A DNA stretch of 64,000 nt from Helicobacter sp. (GCF_022770205.1 NZ_JALEIK010000004.1:29055-93054), one strand, 5' to 3'; positions 40,142 through 50,500 are shown, counted from the stretch's first letter. Program-made: numbers and translations. The notes: generated from the sequence alone by a model not told the origin.

Positions 40142-41488
40142 TTATTGTAATGTGTTTTCTAAATGCAATGCGACATCTAAAAGCGTTTGCTCATCAAAAG
40201 CCCTTCCAATAAATTGCATTCCAATAGGCAAGCCCCCATCACTATCCACAGGCAAAGAAATAGCAGGCAATCCCGCTAAATTTACACCAATGGTGTAAAT
40301 ATCTTCTAAATACATTTGCAAAGGCGTTTTACACGCATTAAAGTCAAAGGCAACACTTGGTGCAACAGGGGATAAAATCACATCACAATCCTGCAAAATC
40401 GCTTCATACTGCCTTGCAATTAGCGTGCGCACCTTTTGCGCTTTAATATAATAGGCATCATAATATCCACTGCTTAACACAAAAGAGCCTAGCAAAATTC
40501 TGCGTTTGACTTCATCTCCAAAGCCTTGCGAGCGCGTCTTTAAATACAATTCTTTAAGATTGCTAACATCTTTTGCTCTCTTTCCATAACGCACCCCATC
40601 AAAACGCGCTAGATTTGAACTTGCTTCAGCTGTGCAAATCACATAATATGCGGCAATCATATAGCTAGTATCTAGCATTTGCTTCTCAATAATCGTGTGT
40701 CCATTTTGACTCAGCACATCTATGGTTTTTTGATAAGCATTTTGAATGCTAGAATCAGCATTTTTTAAAAACTCAGGCAAAATTGCAATTTTTAGTTTGC
40801 GCTTAGGATTTAGAGTCTTAAAAGTGCTTGGCGATTGCAAATTTGCACTTGTGGAATCGTTTTTATCATAACCTGCAATCGCATCAAAAAGCAATGCACA
40901 ATCACTGACATTTTGCGCAATAGGTCCAATTTGATCTAAACTTGAGCTATACGCCACAAGCCCATAGCGACTCACCCTGCCATAAGTTGGCTTCAATCCT
41001 ACACAACCACAAAAACTAGCGGGCTGTCTAATGCTCCCACCCGTGTCGCTTCCAAGTGCTGCAAGTGCGATTCCACCTGCCACAGCTGCCGCACTTCCAC
41101 CACTGCTTCCACCCGGAACTCTCTCTTTGTTTTTAGGATTTAGCGTTTTACCATAGCAACTGCTTGCTGTTGTGCTACCCATTGCAAATTCATCCATATT
41201 TGTGCGTCCAAAAGGCGCAAAACCCTTGTGCTTTAAATTTTCAATCACGCTTGCATCATAAGGTGCAACATAGCCTTTTAAAATCTCACTTCCACAAGTA
41301 ATTTCCCATCCCTTAACATTAATATTATCTTTAATGGCAATGGGCAAAAGATTTGCATCAGCATCCTCTAATGCCCCCACATATGCATTTAAATCACTTG
41401 CTTTGATTTTTTCTTTGAGTGTATTTTTTAAGGCTTGGATACCATCTTTATCAAGCTTAAGTGCTTCTTGTAGCGTTGGAATAGACAT
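40142..41488 (-). CDS. gatA: Aspartyl/glutamyl-tRNA amidotransferase subunit A
   Basis: Amidase subunit that corrects Glu-tRNA(Gln) and Asp-tRNA(Asn) by transamidation, needed because this phylum lacks the direct Gln and Asn synthetases. The amidase-signature triad is visible: Lys in [11 protein letters not shown] (about residue 52), cis-Ser and Ser in [16 protein letters not shown] (about 150). The 448-residue length is slightly short of the usual 450–490. GatB and GatC are not in the window. Confidence 0.97.
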   Translation of the reverse strand: MSIPTLQEALKLDKDGIQALKNTLKEKIKASDLNAYVGALEDADANLLPIAIKDNINVKGWEITCGSEILKGYVAPYDASVIENLKHKGFAPFGRTNMDEFAMGSTTASSCYGKTLNPKNKERVPGGSSGGSAAAVAGGIALAALGSDTGGSIRQPASFCGCVGLKPTYGRVSRYGLVAYSSSLDQIGPIAQNVSDCALLFDAIAGYDKNDSTSANLQSPSTFKTLNPKRKLKIAILPEFLKNADSSIQNAYQKTIDVLSQNGHTIIEKQMLDTSYMIAAYYVICTAEASSNLARFDGVRYGKRAKDVSNLKELYLKTRSQGFGDEVKRRILLGSFVLSSGYYDAYYIKAQKVRTLIARQYEAILQDCDVILSPVAPSVAFDFNACKTPLQMYLEDIYTIGVNLAGLPAISLPVDSDGGLPIGMQFIGRAFDEQTLLDVALHLENTLQ

Positions 41489-41628
41489 AAAAACTCCAAA
41501 ATGTTTAAAAAGTTTTGGAATTATAAAGGATTTTTGTTGATAGAAGGGTTAAAAATCTGTGTTTTTTATAGTTTTTGTAAAATTTTATAAGGAATCGTAA
41601 AAATTAGAATCGGAATTTATCTAGCACA

Positions 41629-41650
41629 AAAAAGAGCAAAAGCCCTTTTT
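41629..41650 (-). terminator. Rho-independent terminator downstream of fumC
   Basis: Read on the minus strand, AAAGGGC-TTTT-GCTCTTT forms a seven-pair stem (one G-U) with a four-base loop and ends in a run of T. It lies about 12 bases after the fumC stop. Confidence 0.7.
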
Positions 41651-41661
41651 GGATTCCACCT

Positions 41662-43059
41662 TTAAGCCTTTGGTCCAATCATTTTGCTAGGATCAATCCA
41701 CTTTTTATAATCCTCTTCGCTTACTAAGCCTAGCTCCAATGCGCTTTCTTTTAAAGAGATTCCTTTTTTGTGTGCGTTTTTAGCAATTTTTGCAGCATTT
41801 TCATAGCCGATGTGTGGATTAAATGCAGTTACAAGCATTAAAGAATGGTGTAAATTGTAATCAATCTTTTCTAACTCCGGCTCAATCCCTTCAGCGCAAT
41901 GGATATTAAAGGAGTGCATTGCATCAGCAAGTAAATCTAAACTTTGTAAGAAGTTATAAATAATCACCGGCTTAAACACATTAAGTTCAAAATTCCCTTG
42001 GCTTGCAGCAATTCCAATTGCCGTATCATTCCCCATCACCTGCACAGCAACCATCGTTAGTGCTTCACATTGTGTGGGATTAACCTTTCCGGGCATAATG
42101 GAGCTTCCAGGTTCATTTTCTGGAATCCTAAGCTCTCCTAATCCACATCTAGGACCACTTGCAAGCCATCTAATATCATTTGCAATTTTCATTAAATTTG
42201 CCGCCAAGCCCTTCATTGCTCCGTGTGTAAAAGTAATCGCATCGTGGCTAGTTAATGCGTGGAATTTGTTAGGGCTTGATACAAATTCAATGCCTAGCAT
42301 TTTTGTTAGTTCTGCACTTACCTTTTCACTCAGTTGTGGATGCGCATTTAAGCCCGTTCCTACTGCTGTTCCGCCGATGGCTAGTTCCCTTAGTGTAGGC
42401 AAACTGGCTAGAATTTGCTCTTTGGAATGCTCTAGCATAGAATGATACCCACTAAATTCCTGCCCTAAAGTCAAAGGCGTAGCATCTTGCAAATGCGTGC
42501 GTCCAATTTTAATAATCCCCTTAAAGTCCTGTGCTTTTTTGCCTAGGGTTGCGCTTAAGTGCTCAAGTGAAGGGATTAGTTTTTTTAGCACCTGCTCCAC
42601 TGCAACAATACTCATTGCCGTTGGGAAGGTATCATTAGAGCTTTGTGACATATTCACATGGTCATTGGGATGGATAAATTTTTCCTTTCTAAAGTCATAG
42701 CCTGCAATCTCTGTGGCGCGGTTTGCAATCACTTCATTCACATTCATATTACTCTGTGTGCCTGAACCTGTTTGCCAAATTGCAAGCGGAAAATTCTCAT
42801 CAAACTTGCCTTCTACAATCTCATCACACGCCTGCACAATAGCATTTTTACGCACTTCATCAAGCTTACCTAAGCTATGATTAACAATAGCTAGAGATTT
42901 TTTAAGATTTACAAAGGCATAGATTAAAACCTTGGGCATTTTTTCAATCCCAATTTTAAAATTTTCAAAACTTCTCTCCGTTTGCGCTCCCCAATACTTA
43001 TCATCTGGCACTTTCACTTCACCCATTGTGTCGTGTTCAATCCTAAATTTCTGCTGCAT
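41662..43059 (-). CDS. fumC: Class II fumarate hydratase FumC
   Basis: Converts fumarate and malate. Signatures include [31 protein letters not shown] with the active-site His/Thr region, [10 protein letters not shown], and the mobile loop [17 protein letters not shown]. The chosen start at 43059 follows an AGGATGAAG ribosome site and gives 465 residues, the normal length; the longer frame beginning at 43095 adds 12 residues without a better site. A terminator follows the gene. Confidence 0.97.
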   Translation of the reverse strand: MQQKFRIEHDTMGEVKVPDDKYWGAQTERSFENFKIGIEKMPKVLIYAFVNLKKSLAIVNHSLGKLDEVRKNAIVQACDEIVEGKFDENFPLAIWQTGSGTQSNMNVNEVIANRATEIAGYDFRKEKFIHPNDHVNMSQSSNDTFPTAMSIVAVEQVLKKLIPSLEHLSATLGKKAQDFKGIIKIGRTHLQDATPLTLGQEFSGYHSMLEHSKEQILASLPTLRELAIGGTAVGTGLNAHPQLSEKVSAELTKMLGIEFVSSPNKFHALTSHDAITFTHGAMKGLAANLMKIANDIRWLASGPRCGLGELRIPENEPGSSIMPGKVNPTQCEALTMVAVQVMGNDTAIGIAASQGNFELNVFKPVIIYNFLQSLDLLADAMHSFNIHCAEGIEPELEKIDYNLHHSLMLVTAFNPHIGYENAAKIAKNAHKKGISLKESALELGLVSEEDYKKWIDPSKMIGPKA

Positions 43060-43292
43060 CACTTCATCCTTTCTTTCAAAAATAAATAGGCGCATAATTT
43101 AACCTAAAAATCTATAATTTTTACTTATAATCGCTAGGAATTTAAATCCAACAATAGCACTCTTAAAGCCTTAAAATAAGATTATTGAAATAATTTTGTT
43201 TTAAACATTCTAGTCTTACAATCACGCGCACATAAGGTTTAATGCAACAGCATTGCATAAGCAAAAAGAATCTTAAACATAAGGAAGGCGCA

Positions 43293-44390
43293 ATGTTTGG
43301 AGAAAAATATAAAAAAGAATTACAACACGCTTTAGACGAAAATAAACGCTTAAAAGCAAAATTACAAGAGATGGCGCAAAAAAACCAATCCCTTGAAGAA
43401 CAATTACAAATCGCTTCAAAACAGCACTCTAATGCTGGAGAGTGTATCGGCACTTTTAGGGATATGACACTATCTTTAGCACAGGGTTGTAGCACCAATC
43501 TTAAAGTCTTACAAGATGATTTTAGTAAATCCATTGACCTACTCTATAACGCAAGAGGAATTGCTGAAGACAATAAACAAAACACTTCCCAAATGCAAAA
43601 TGTTTTGACTGAAGGATTATCCAATATGGAATCTAAACTCACTGAATTTAGAGATATGATTACGCAGGTGCAAAGTGATTTTACAGCCATTTCAGGAGTG
43701 ATTGCATTAATCACTGACATTTCAGACCAAACAAACTTACTCGCCTTAAATGCCGCCATTGAAGCAGCAAGGGCAGGAGAACACGGAAGAGGCTTTGCTG
43801 TTGTTGCAGATGAAGTGCGCAAACTAGCAGAGCGCACACAAAAGGCTACAAAAGAAATTGAAATGAATATCCAAGTTGTCACACAAAACTTTTCTGATGT
43901 GCAAACTTCCACAGAACATATCATTAAAAATATGGAAATGCTTGGAGCGCAAAATGAAACCCTAGAAACCATCAATTCTTCTGCCGATGAAATTTGCAAA
44001 GACACCAATAAAATCCTTATTGCAACCTTCATTGGACTTGTTAAATTAGACCATCTGCTATTTAAGACAAATGGCTATCGCGCAATTTTTAATGAGGATT
44101 TAGAAGCAAAATTTGTAGGACATCACGATTGCCGTCTAGGTAAATGGTATGATAGCGGGAATGGAAAACAATTCTTCTCAATGCTTCCAAGCTATACAAA
44201 GCTAGAACCATTCCACAAAGAGGTGCACGATAACATTATTGCTGCACACGAGATGATGAAACAACACGGAAATACAAGCAACTGCTTAGAAGAAATTTAT
44301 GAACACTTTGCAAAAGCAGAAGTTGCAAGTGATGGCGTTGTGGCTTGTTTAAATAGCCTAGCACAAGAAAAACTCTCTTCCCTTTCTTAA
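43293..44390 (+). CDS. Soluble methyl-accepting chemotaxis-like protein with C-terminal CZB zinc domain (TlpD-like)
   Basis: A 365-residue cytoplasmic chemoreceptor. There is no transmembrane helix. An N-terminal coiled coil (about 1–60) leads to the signalling hairpin with the conserved [19 protein letters not shown] tip (about 150–170) and [12 protein letters not shown]. The C-terminal CZB domain (about 250–365) has the ligand pattern [16 protein letters not shown] and later His residues that bind zinc. H. pylori TlpD has this layout and mediates avoidance of oxidative or energy stress. The start at 43293 is preferred over 43242 because an AAGGAAGG ribosome site precedes it. It is transcribed alone. 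Confidence 0.93.
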   Translation: MFGEKYKKELQHALDENKRLKAKLQEMAQKNQSLEEQLQIASKQHSNAGECIGTFRDMTLSLAQGCSTNLKVLQDDFSKSIDLLYNARGIAEDNKQNTSQMQNVLTEGLSNMESKLTEFRDMITQVQSDFTAISGVIALITDISDQTNLLALNAAIEAARAGEHGRGFAVVADEVRKLAERTQKATKEIEMNIQVVTQNFSDVQTSTEHIIKNMEMLGAQNETLETINSSADEICKDTNKILIATFIGLVKLDHLLFKTNGYRAIFNEDLEAKFVGHHDCRLGKWYDSGNGKQFFSMLPSYTKLEPFHKEVHDNIIAAHEMMKQHGNTSNCLEEIYEHFAKAEVASDGVVACLNSLAQEKLSSLS

Positions 44391-44427
44391 AATGCGATTT
44401 TCCCTTATGCCCATAAAATTTAAAATC

Positions 44428-44703
44428 CTAAAAAACCTGCCCATTATTAGCACTTCTTAGCTCTGCCTCCTCCTCTTCAATCGCCTTTATAATCTCCGCA
44501 TAAGTTTCTAACGACAATTTCGCCTGCTCTGCATCAATCTTTCCCATCACATAGCCAATGTGTAAAAGCACATAATCCCCAATGCTTACTTCCTCACTCA
44601 TTAAATCCAAACTTGCTTCACGCGTAACACCTAGCGTATCAAGCGTTGCCATATTGCTTTCTTTATCAATAGAAACCACTTTAGAAGGTATGGCTAGACA
44701 CAT
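44428..44703 (-). CDS. hypC: Hydrogenase maturation factor HypC
   Basis: Small chaperone that carries the Fe(CN)2CO precursor for [NiFe]-hydrogenase. The essential N-terminal Cys2 is seen in MCLAIPSKV. ORF extension to 44736 would bury this cysteine, so the start at 44703 is chosen, with GGAG seven bases upstream. The 91-residue length is typical. Its 5' end overlaps the hypB stop by about 23 bases. Confidence 0.95.
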   Translation of the reverse strand: MCLAIPSKVVSIDKESNMATLDTLGVTREASLDLMSEEVSIGDYVLLHIGYVMGKIDAEQAKLSLETYAEIIKAIEEEEAELRSANNGQVF

Positions 44704-45364
44704 AATTTTGCTCCTTTCTTTGCTGTAAAAATGCACAGAATTGTTCTAAGGATTCCATATTTTTAGAGGATAGCAAAAACAATGGAATCTCTTTTTTAAG
44801 CTTTGCTAAATCCTCCCTAACGCGCTCTATCTTAAAGTCAAAAACTTCCATTAAATCTGCCTTAGAAACCACCACCACATCAGCACATAAAAACATCGTA
44901 GGATATTTTAGCACCTTATCATCACCCTCTGGCGTAGAGAGTAGCACAATATTCATATTTGCCCCTAAATCATAGCTTGCAGGACACACAAGATTCCCCA
45001 CATTTTCAATAAACATAAACCCTTTTAAATCCCCTTGATTGTGTAATTTCTCAAGTGCATCTTTTACCATTGAAGCTTCTAAATGGCAAGCCTCACCTGT
45101 TGAAATTTGATAAGCATTGACTCCAAAGCGTGCTAAACGCTCTGCATCACGATTTGTTTGCAAATCCCCTTCTATCACGCTAAAGTCTAACAACTTCTCT
45201 TTTGCGATATGCTCTAATAGCGTTGTTTTGCCACTTCCTGGTGAACTCATAAGATTCACCACAAAGACGGAATCCTTTTTATAAATCGCACGCAACTCCA
45301 TTGCAACCTTGTCATTTTTAGAGAGAATCCGCTGTCCAACTTCTACGCTTTTAGGGCTTTGCAT
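44681..45364 (-). CDS. hypB: Hydrogenase/urease nickel-insertion GTPase HypB
   Basis: GTPase that delivers nickel to the hydrogenase (and, in urease-bearing relatives, to urease). Walker A is PGSGKT (about residues 42–47), the metal-binding Cys/His are in GEACHLEA (about 95), and SKADL (about 170) takes the place of NKxD. The N-terminus lacks a His-rich nickel store or CxxCGC motif, as in H. pylori. It is 227 residues and is followed by hypC; hypD, hypA and structural genes are not in the window. Confidence 0.96.
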   Translation of the reverse strand: MQSPKSVEVGQRILSKNDKVAMELRAIYKKDSVFVVNLMSSPGSGKTTLLEHIAKEKLLDFSVIEGDLQTNRDAERLARFGVNAYQISTGEACHLEASMVKDALEKLHNQGDLKGFMFIENVGNLVCPASYDLGANMNIVLLSTPEGDDKVLKYPTMFLCADVVVVSKADLMEVFDFKIERVREDLAKLKKEIPLFLLSSKNMESLEQFCAFLQQRKEQNYVSSHTF

Positions 45365-45486
45365 TACTTATTTCCTTAACAAAAATTAGCGCATTCTAGC
45401 GCATTTTTCTTTAAAGACTTGCTAAACTTTAAGCACTTCTTACTACAAATGCGCTATTATGCGCCATTTATTTTTTAGGATTAGCA

Positions 45487-46068
45487 ATGCAAAATACCAT
45501 AGAAACTTCCAATGAAGCAACACTTCCCACACAATTTGGGGAGTTTAAAATCCGCTCTTTTAGAGAAAAAACGCCTAATCACACGCTAGAGCATCTAGTG
45601 ATTAAAACGCAGAATTTACCACAAAACCCCCTTGTGCGCGTGCATTCAGAATGCTTAACAGGCGATGCACTCCTTAGCCTTAAATGTGATTGTGGAGATG
45701 AGTTACACGCTGCGTTAAAAAGAATCCAAAAAGAGCAAGGAATGCTAATTTATCTCCGCCAAGAAGGCAGGGGGATTGGGCTTTTTAACAAAGTCAATGC
45801 TTATGCCCTGCAAGATACAGGGCTTGACACCGTGGAGGCAAATTTAGCCTTAGGGTTTAAAGAAGATGAGCGCGATTATAGCGTGGTGAAATTCATCTTT
45901 GATTTTTACAAACTCACGCAAATCCGCTTGCTTACGAATAATCCTAGCAAAATTAGCACCTTTGAAGCGATGATAAAAGTTACAAGAGAGCCGATTTTAA
46001 CGCAGTGCAATCAACACAATGCGCATTATCTAAGCATTAAAAAAGAAAAAATGGGGCATTTGCTCTAA
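45487..46068 (+). CDS. ribA: GTP cyclohydrolase II RibA
   Basis: First step of riboflavin synthesis from GTP. The zinc ligands Cys56, Cys67 and Cys69 are in [16 protein letters not shown], and the catalytic block is [17 protein letters not shown] (about 95–111). At 193 residues it is the monofunctional form, not fused to DHBP synthase. moeA begins one base after its stop. Confidence 0.96.
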   Translation: MQNTIETSNEATLPTQFGEFKIRSFREKTPNHTLEHLVIKTQNLPQNPLVRVHSECLTGDALLSLKCDCGDELHAALKRIQKEQGMLIYLRQEGRGIGLFNKVNAYALQDTGLDTVEANLALGFKEDERDYSVVKFIFDFYKLTQIRLLTNNPSKISTFEAMIKVTREPILTQCNQHNAHYLSIKKEKMGHLL

Positions 46069-46069
46069 A

Positions 46070-47299
46070 ATGAAAACAAATCTCACCTTCACACAGGCAA
46101 AAGAGATTTTACACACCCAAACCATCGCTCCCTTAGGGATTGAGCGCGTGTTTTTACACGATGCTTTAGGGCGAATTTTAGCAAAGGGCATTTTAGCCCC
46201 ATCTCATATGCCCCATTTTCCGCTATCAAGAATGGATGGCTATGCCTTTAACTCCGCTTTTAAGGACGCTAAGAGTTTTCAAATCCTAGCAGAAAACAAA
46301 GCAGGAAATGCGATTCCAACTTTGCCCCTTGACGCTCCCTTTGCCATTAAAACTTTCACAGGGGCTAAGATTCCTAAAAATGCCGATATGCTAGCTCCCA
46401 TTGAAGATTGTCAAGTAGAAAATTGTGAAGTAGAGCAAAATTCTCTCAAAATACAAGCCCTACCACACATCGGGCAACACATTCGCCAAGTAGGAGAAAA
46501 CTACAAAAAAGGCGAAACCTTGCTGCAAAAAGGCACGCGCCTAAACGCCCATCACATCGGGCTTTTAGCAAGTTTAAACCAAGTCTTTGTAGAAGTTTTT
46601 ACACGCCCAAAAGTTGGAATCCTAGTGAGTGGAAATGAACTTTTAGAATTAGGTGAAAATCCAAGTAACACGCAAGATCTCTACAATGCAAATGGACATT
46701 TATTGCTAGCTAAAGTGCTAGAAAATGGCGCAATCCCAAAGCTCTACCCCATCTTAAAAGATGATAAAGCACAGATAATATCTAGCGTGCAGCTAGCCTT
46801 GAAGGAATGTGATATGGTAATAAGTAGCGGTGGAGCGAGCGTTGGGGATTATGACTTTATCACAACACTTTGCAAGGAAAGAGAAAAGGAAGTGGTTTTT
46901 AAAGGCGTGCAAATCAAGCCCGGACAGCATATTATTTATGCGCATTTTAACCAAAAGCATTTTTTTGCACTGCCGGGCTTTCCAAACTCTACACTTGTAA
47001 CCTTTGAACTCTTTGTAAAAGAGATTTTGCTCCGCCTTTTAGGCGCAAAACCCACAACAACAACCCTTAAGATTCCACTAAATCAAAACATTACCAAAAA
47101 CGATACACGCCTAGAATTTCGTGTGTGTAATGTGCGTAATCTTAAGGGAAGCTTCAGCATTGATTTTGAAGGCAAAAAGGACTTCCAAAGTGCGATTTTA
47201 AACAACTTCTGCCCCCTTGATGACGCACAAGTAGGACTTTGCATTTTAGATTCTAGCAAACAAAGCGGAGAGATTGTAGAGGTTTTACTTCTTTCCTAA
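46070..47299 (+). CDS. moeA: Molybdopterin molybdenumtransferase MoeA
   Basis: Inserts molybdate into adenylylated molybdopterin for enzymes such as formate dehydrogenase or nitrate reductase. The 409-residue protein shows SRMDGYAF near residue 55, TGAKIPKNADMLAPIED (about 104–120), LVSGNELLELG, SSGGASVGDYDF (about 260) and the PGFPNSTLVTFELF block. It is probably co-transcribed with ribA; the immediate downstream region holds a decayed gene. Confidence 0.95.
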   Translation: MKTNLTFTQAKEILHTQTIAPLGIERVFLHDALGRILAKGILAPSHMPHFPLSRMDGYAFNSAFKDAKSFQILAENKAGNAIPTLPLDAPFAIKTFTGAKIPKNADMLAPIEDCQVENCEVEQNSLKIQALPHIGQHIRQVGENYKKGETLLQKGTRLNAHHIGLLASLNQVFVEVFTRPKVGILVSGNELLELGENPSNTQDLYNANGHLLLAKVLENGAIPKLYPILKDDKAQIISSVQLALKECDMVISSGGASVGDYDFITTLCKEREKEVVFKGVQIKPGQHIIYAHFNQKHFFALPGFPNSTLVTFELFVKEILLRLLGAKPTTTTLKIPLNQNITKNDTRLEFRVCNVRNLKGSFSIDFEGKKDFQSAILNNFCPLDDAQVGLCILDSSKQSGEIVEVLLLS

Positions 47300-47427
47300 T
47301 CTTTTAGAAAATTATCCTTTACTTTAAGCATATATATATAATTACAATCTCAAATTTACTTTTAATCAGCATATCTCAATCAAATTCCAAACCAATCCTT
47401 TAGTATTTAACATAGCGAAAACAAGAA

Positions 47428-47997
47428 ATGCTTAATATTCTCATTTACGGACAAACAGGCTAAAAAATTAAAAAGCACAATAGATGATGAAGAAAAGCCG
47501 ATTCCAATAACAGGAGTTAAGGAGCTAATTCACAAAAGCTCTAGTTTGCTTAAAGAGGCGCAACAAAATGCCTTAGCAAGGAAACAGACATACGACAGAA
47601 AACTACAAAGAGAACAAGCCAGGAAAGATTCTTTAGTAGCAAGGATATTCAACAGCAGCAGGTGGCATTGCCGTTAGCCCTATTCCCTTCTCAGACTTCG
47701 CGCTTCTTATACCTACGCAAATTGCTATGATTATACACATTAGCAAAATTTATGGACTAGAATTTAACGAAGAATCCGCCAAAAAGGTCGCATTAGGATT
47801 GGCAGGTGTATGCGCCACTGGCTTTGGACTAAGATTAGCAGCAGGCAATCTTTTAAAATTCATTCCAGTAGTTGGATCGGTTGCAGGTGGTGCTATCAAT
47901 GCCACATTAGCTAGCACAGGAACGGCAGCAATGGGGAAATTATATGCCGCGTATCCAAAAAACAACTATTACAAATCACTCTCCATTAATCACAATA
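47428..47997 (+). pseudogene. Decayed P-loop GTPase with DUF697 C-terminus
   Basis: Three fragments in three frames belong to one protein. The first (from ATG 47428) encodes MLNILIYGQTG, the start of a Walker A loop, and ends at once at TAA 47461. The second, from about 47462, reads KKLKSTIDDEEKPIPITG, then EAQQNALARKQTYDRK. The third, from about 47643, reads GYSTAAGGIAVSPIPFSDF, then PTQIAMIIHISKIYGLEF, the hallmark of DUF697 (the C-terminal domain of Era/YcjF-like GTPases). Most of the GTPase domain, including GKS, is missing, so an internal deletion plus at least one frameshift has destroyed the gene. The remaining 3' end runs into the 3' end of the convergent amidase gene. Confidence 0.8.
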
Positions 47998-48864
47998 CCG
48001 CTTTAAAATATCCCCATACGCATCAATGCGCCTATCGCGCAAAAAAGGCCAAATGCGACGCACATCTTCACTGCGCTTTTTATCCCACTCAAAATACAAA
48101 ATCTCTTCCCCCTCCACACTTCCTAAAGCCAGCAACTCCCCTTGCGCACCATACACAAAGCTAGAGCCCCAAAAACGGATTCCCTCTATCACACCGCTAG
48201 AATCCTTTTCAAACCCCACACGATTAATTGCAACAACAGGAATCCCATTTGCCACGCTATGCCCCCTTTGCACCGCCATCCAAGCCTCCCTTTGACGCTC
48301 TTTTTCTTCCTTGCTATCTGCATCAAACCAACCAATAGCTGTAGGATAAATCAAAATCTCAGCCCCCTTTAATGCCATAATTCTTGCCGCCTCAGGATAC
48401 CATTGATCCCAGCACACAAGGACGCCTAGCTTCCCAAGGCTTGTTAAAATCGGCGCAAACCCTAAATCCCCAGGCGTGAAATAAAACTTCTCATAAAACC
48501 CCGGATCATCAGGTATGTGCATTTTGCGATACTTTCCAGCGATGCTACCATCCTTTTCAAACACCACCGCCGTATTATGATACAGCCCAGCACTACGACG
48601 TTCAAAGAGCGAAGTTACAAGCACCACGCCACATTCTTTTGCCACATTAGAAAAATACACACAACCCTTGTCAAACTCTAGCGCGTAGTCAAAAAACTCC
48701 ACATTCTCACTCTGACAAAAATACTCCCAGCTATGCAACTCTTGGAGCAACACAAGCTTCGCACCTTTAGTTGCCGCTTCTTTAACCCTTTGTGCAGTAA
48801 AGTGTTGCGTAGCCTGCTTGCTCTGCTTATAAGCTTGTTGAATCAATGCCACTTGAATCTGCAT
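47986..48864 (-). CDS. aguB: N-carbamoylputrescine amidase AguB
   Basis: Nitrilase-superfamily amidohydrolase that forms putrescine from N-carbamoylputrescine. The Glu-Lys-Cys triad is visible: Glu in VLLQELHSWEYF (about residue 42), Lys in YRKMHIPDDPGF (about 113), Cys in VLVCWDQWYPEAARIMAL (about 150). The 292-residue length is right for AguB, and the polyamine route from agmatine is common in Campylobacterota. It follows the acidic small gene. Its last codons overlap the remains of the GTPase gene. Confidence 0.92.
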   Translation of the reverse strand: MQIQVALIQQAYKQSKQATQHFTAQRVKEAATKGAKLVLLQELHSWEYFCQSENVEFFDYALEFDKGCVYFSNVAKECGVVLVTSLFERRSAGLYHNTAVVFEKDGSIAGKYRKMHIPDDPGFYEKFYFTPGDLGFAPILTSLGKLGVLVCWDQWYPEAARIMALKGAEILIYPTAIGWFDADSKEEKERQREAWMAVQRGHSVANGIPVVAINRVGFEKDSSGVIEGIRFWGSSFVYGAQGELLALGSVEGEEILYFEWDKKRSEDVRRIWPFLRDRRIDAYGDILKRYCD

Positions 48865-48873
48865 TGCCTGCCC

Positions 48874-49032
48874 TTAATCATCTCCCTCATAATCACTATC
48901 ACTACTCTCATAATCGTCTTCATCGTATAAAAAACGATGATTGTCTGCATAATCTTCTGGCGCATAGCCATCATATTCTTCTTCAAAATCCTCATTTTCC
49001 TCTTCTTCAAAAGGTTTTGTAACTCTTTTCAT
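48874..49032 (-). CDS. Small, very acidic protein of 52 residues
   Basis: A short gene with start MKRVTKPFEEEENE and end SDSDYEGDD. An AAGGAATAAGAA ribosome site stands directly before its ATG, and it fits between tcdA (four bases upstream) and aguB (nine bases downstream) with no room wasted, so it is probably real. About half the residues are Asp or Glu and there are six Tyr. No family is recognised and no motif is seen beyond the acidity; it might be a nucleic-acid mimic, metal binder or interaction tail. Confidence 0.65.
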   Translation of the reverse strand: MKRVTKPFEEEENEDFEEEYDGYAPEDYADNHRFLYDEDDYESSDSDYEGDD

Positions 49033-49035
49033 TTC

Positions 49036-49725
49036 TTATTCCTTGTTTAAAATTAAATTAACCGCTTCGCTTGCTAAACGCAATCCAAAGCTAGCCGTTA
49101 CACCACTGAAACTTCCAAGCTCCTTACACTTAGGGGCTTCTGGGCTAAATGCTACCATAAAATCCCCCTTGAAAGCTTTCTTCTTAAGCCCTTCTCTAAA
49201 TTTTCTTGCAAACCTATCTCCATAACTCTTCCAAATGGATGCAAACTGAATTTGTGAGGGATCAAGCTTTTTTGCACTCCCTGTGGAAACAAGCAAATGG
49301 GGCATTTTTTCTTTTACCAATTCTTTTTTTGACTGATTTGCAATCTTTAGAGCTAAGGCAATTTTTGCATCAATATCATCAATCGCATCAATCACAATAT
49401 CATAAGCCTTAAAATCAAAACCATCAATAAAATCCTGTGTGATTTTAGAATCTAAACTTAAAACTCCATGATATTTTTGTGATAAAACTTCCACTTTTTT
49501 ACACCCAACGCCTTCAAATGCGCCAATTTGACGATTCTGATTTGTTACATCAAAGACATCATAATCCACAATGCAAATCTTCCCAACCCCTGTGCGATAC
49601 AAGCAATCTAACGCAAAACTTCCCACTCCACCAACACCAAGCAACAGCACGCTAGCATTTTGCAATTTTTGGAATCCATTTTCCTTAAAAAGCAACAAAG
49701 TCCTAGTAAATCGCTCATCTTGCAT
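49036..49725 (-). CDS. tcdA: tRNA threonylcarbamoyladenosine dehydratase TcdA (HesA/MoeB/ThiF family)
   Basis: E1-like enzyme that cyclises t6A37 of tRNA to ct6A. The ATP-binding GVGGVGS lies at residues 30–36, then DYDVFDVTNQNRQIGA (about 54–69) and VIDAIDDIDAKIAL (about 110). The C-terminus has GVTASFGLRLASEAVNLIL. At 229 residues it is close to E. coli TcdA in size. Its start overlaps the surE stop region. Confidence 0.93.
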   Translation of the reverse strand: MQDERFTRTLLLFKENGFQKLQNASVLLLGVGGVGSFALDCLYRTGVGKICIVDYDVFDVTNQNRQIGAFEGVGCKKVEVLSQKYHGVLSLDSKITQDFIDGFDFKAYDIVIDAIDDIDAKIALALKIANQSKKELVKEKMPHLLVSTGSAKKLDPSQIQFASIWKSYGDRFARKFREGLKKKAFKGDFMVAFSPEAPKCKELGSFSGVTASFGLRLASEAVNLILNKE

Positions 49726-50500
49726 TCATCCACTCCTTAAGCCCACTCAAACGCGCACGCGCTGTAAAATCAAGCGTGATAGGCGTGATAGAAACATAGC
49801 CTTGCTGTATTGCACTAAAATCTGAAATCTCTCCATTTTCCCGCTCACTCCATTCCAAAGGATGTAACCCTAACCAATAATACTCTTCTCCGCGTGGATT
49901 TCTATGCAAATGCGCATCATTTCCATAAGAGCGAATTCCAAGCTCTGTGGCTTGCATTCCCTTACAATCTTGTGGCTTAAGCTGGGGAATATTGATATTT
50001 AAAAACTCCCTAAAGCCCAAAGGATAAGAACCTTCAAGAATCTTTTTTGCAAGCATATACGCACTCTCTTTAGCAAGTGCAAAATCAAAACCAATAGAAT
50101 CTTTATCCTTTAAAACTTGTGAGATAGCAAGCGATGGAATCCCGTGTAAAACACCTTCCATAGCCGCACTTGCTGTGCCAGAATAACTCACATCTTCTCC
50201 CATATTTGAACCAATATTAATGCCACTTACGATTAAATCTGGCTTAAACCCTTCCCCATAAAGTGCATTAAGCGAGAGATAAACACAATCTGTTGGGCTT
50301 CCATCATCTAGCTTGTAAAAATCATCTTCTAACTTGATAAAGCGCAAAGGGCGCGTTAATGTCATTCCGTGTCCGCAAGCAGATTTCTCACTAGCAGGAG
50401 CAACAATGACACAATGCCCTAAAGGGCTTAACGCCTCTTTTAACGCCAATAGTCCCGGAGATTCATAGCCATCATCATTTGTTATTAAAATGCGTTTCAA
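49715..50500 (-). CDS. surE: 5'/3'-nucleotidase SurE
   Basis: Metal-dependent survival protein that removes phosphate from nucleoside monophosphates. The metal site is N8-D9-D10 in ILITNDDGYESPG, with PASEKSACGHGMT, DGSPTDCVYLSL and VSGINIGSNMGED, in family order. At 261 residues it is full length. It lies nine bases after ispA and overlaps tcdA by 11 bases. Confidence 0.97.
   Translation of the reverse strand: MKRILITNDDGYESPGLLALKEALSPLGHCVIVAPASEKSACGHGMTLTRPLRFIKLEDDFYKLDDGSPTDCVYLSLNALYGEGFKPDLIVSGINIGSNMGEDVSYSGTASAAMEGVLHGIPSLAISQVLKDKDSIGFDFALAKESAYMLAKKILEGSYPLGFREFLNINIPQLKPQDCKGMQATELGIRSYGNDAHLHRNPRGEEYYWLGLHPLEWSERENGEISDFSAIQQGYVSITPITLDFTARARLSGLKEWMNAR

Noticed and set aside
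43242..43292. Longer start of the chemoreceptor (extra 17 residues)
   Set aside because: The extension is not helical like the rest and lacks a ribosome site, while ATG 43293 follows AAGGAAGG.
47320..47345. TATATATATA stretch after moeA as a promoter or repeat array
   Set aside because: It is a short AT run without a paired start site for a functional gene; no repeat unit extends beyond it.
47727..48164. Stand-alone 145-residue membrane protein
   Set aside because: Its first 90 residues are only the end of a DUF697 domain whose earlier parts lie upstream in other frames, and its tail is the antisense of aguB. It is annotated as part of a pseudogene.
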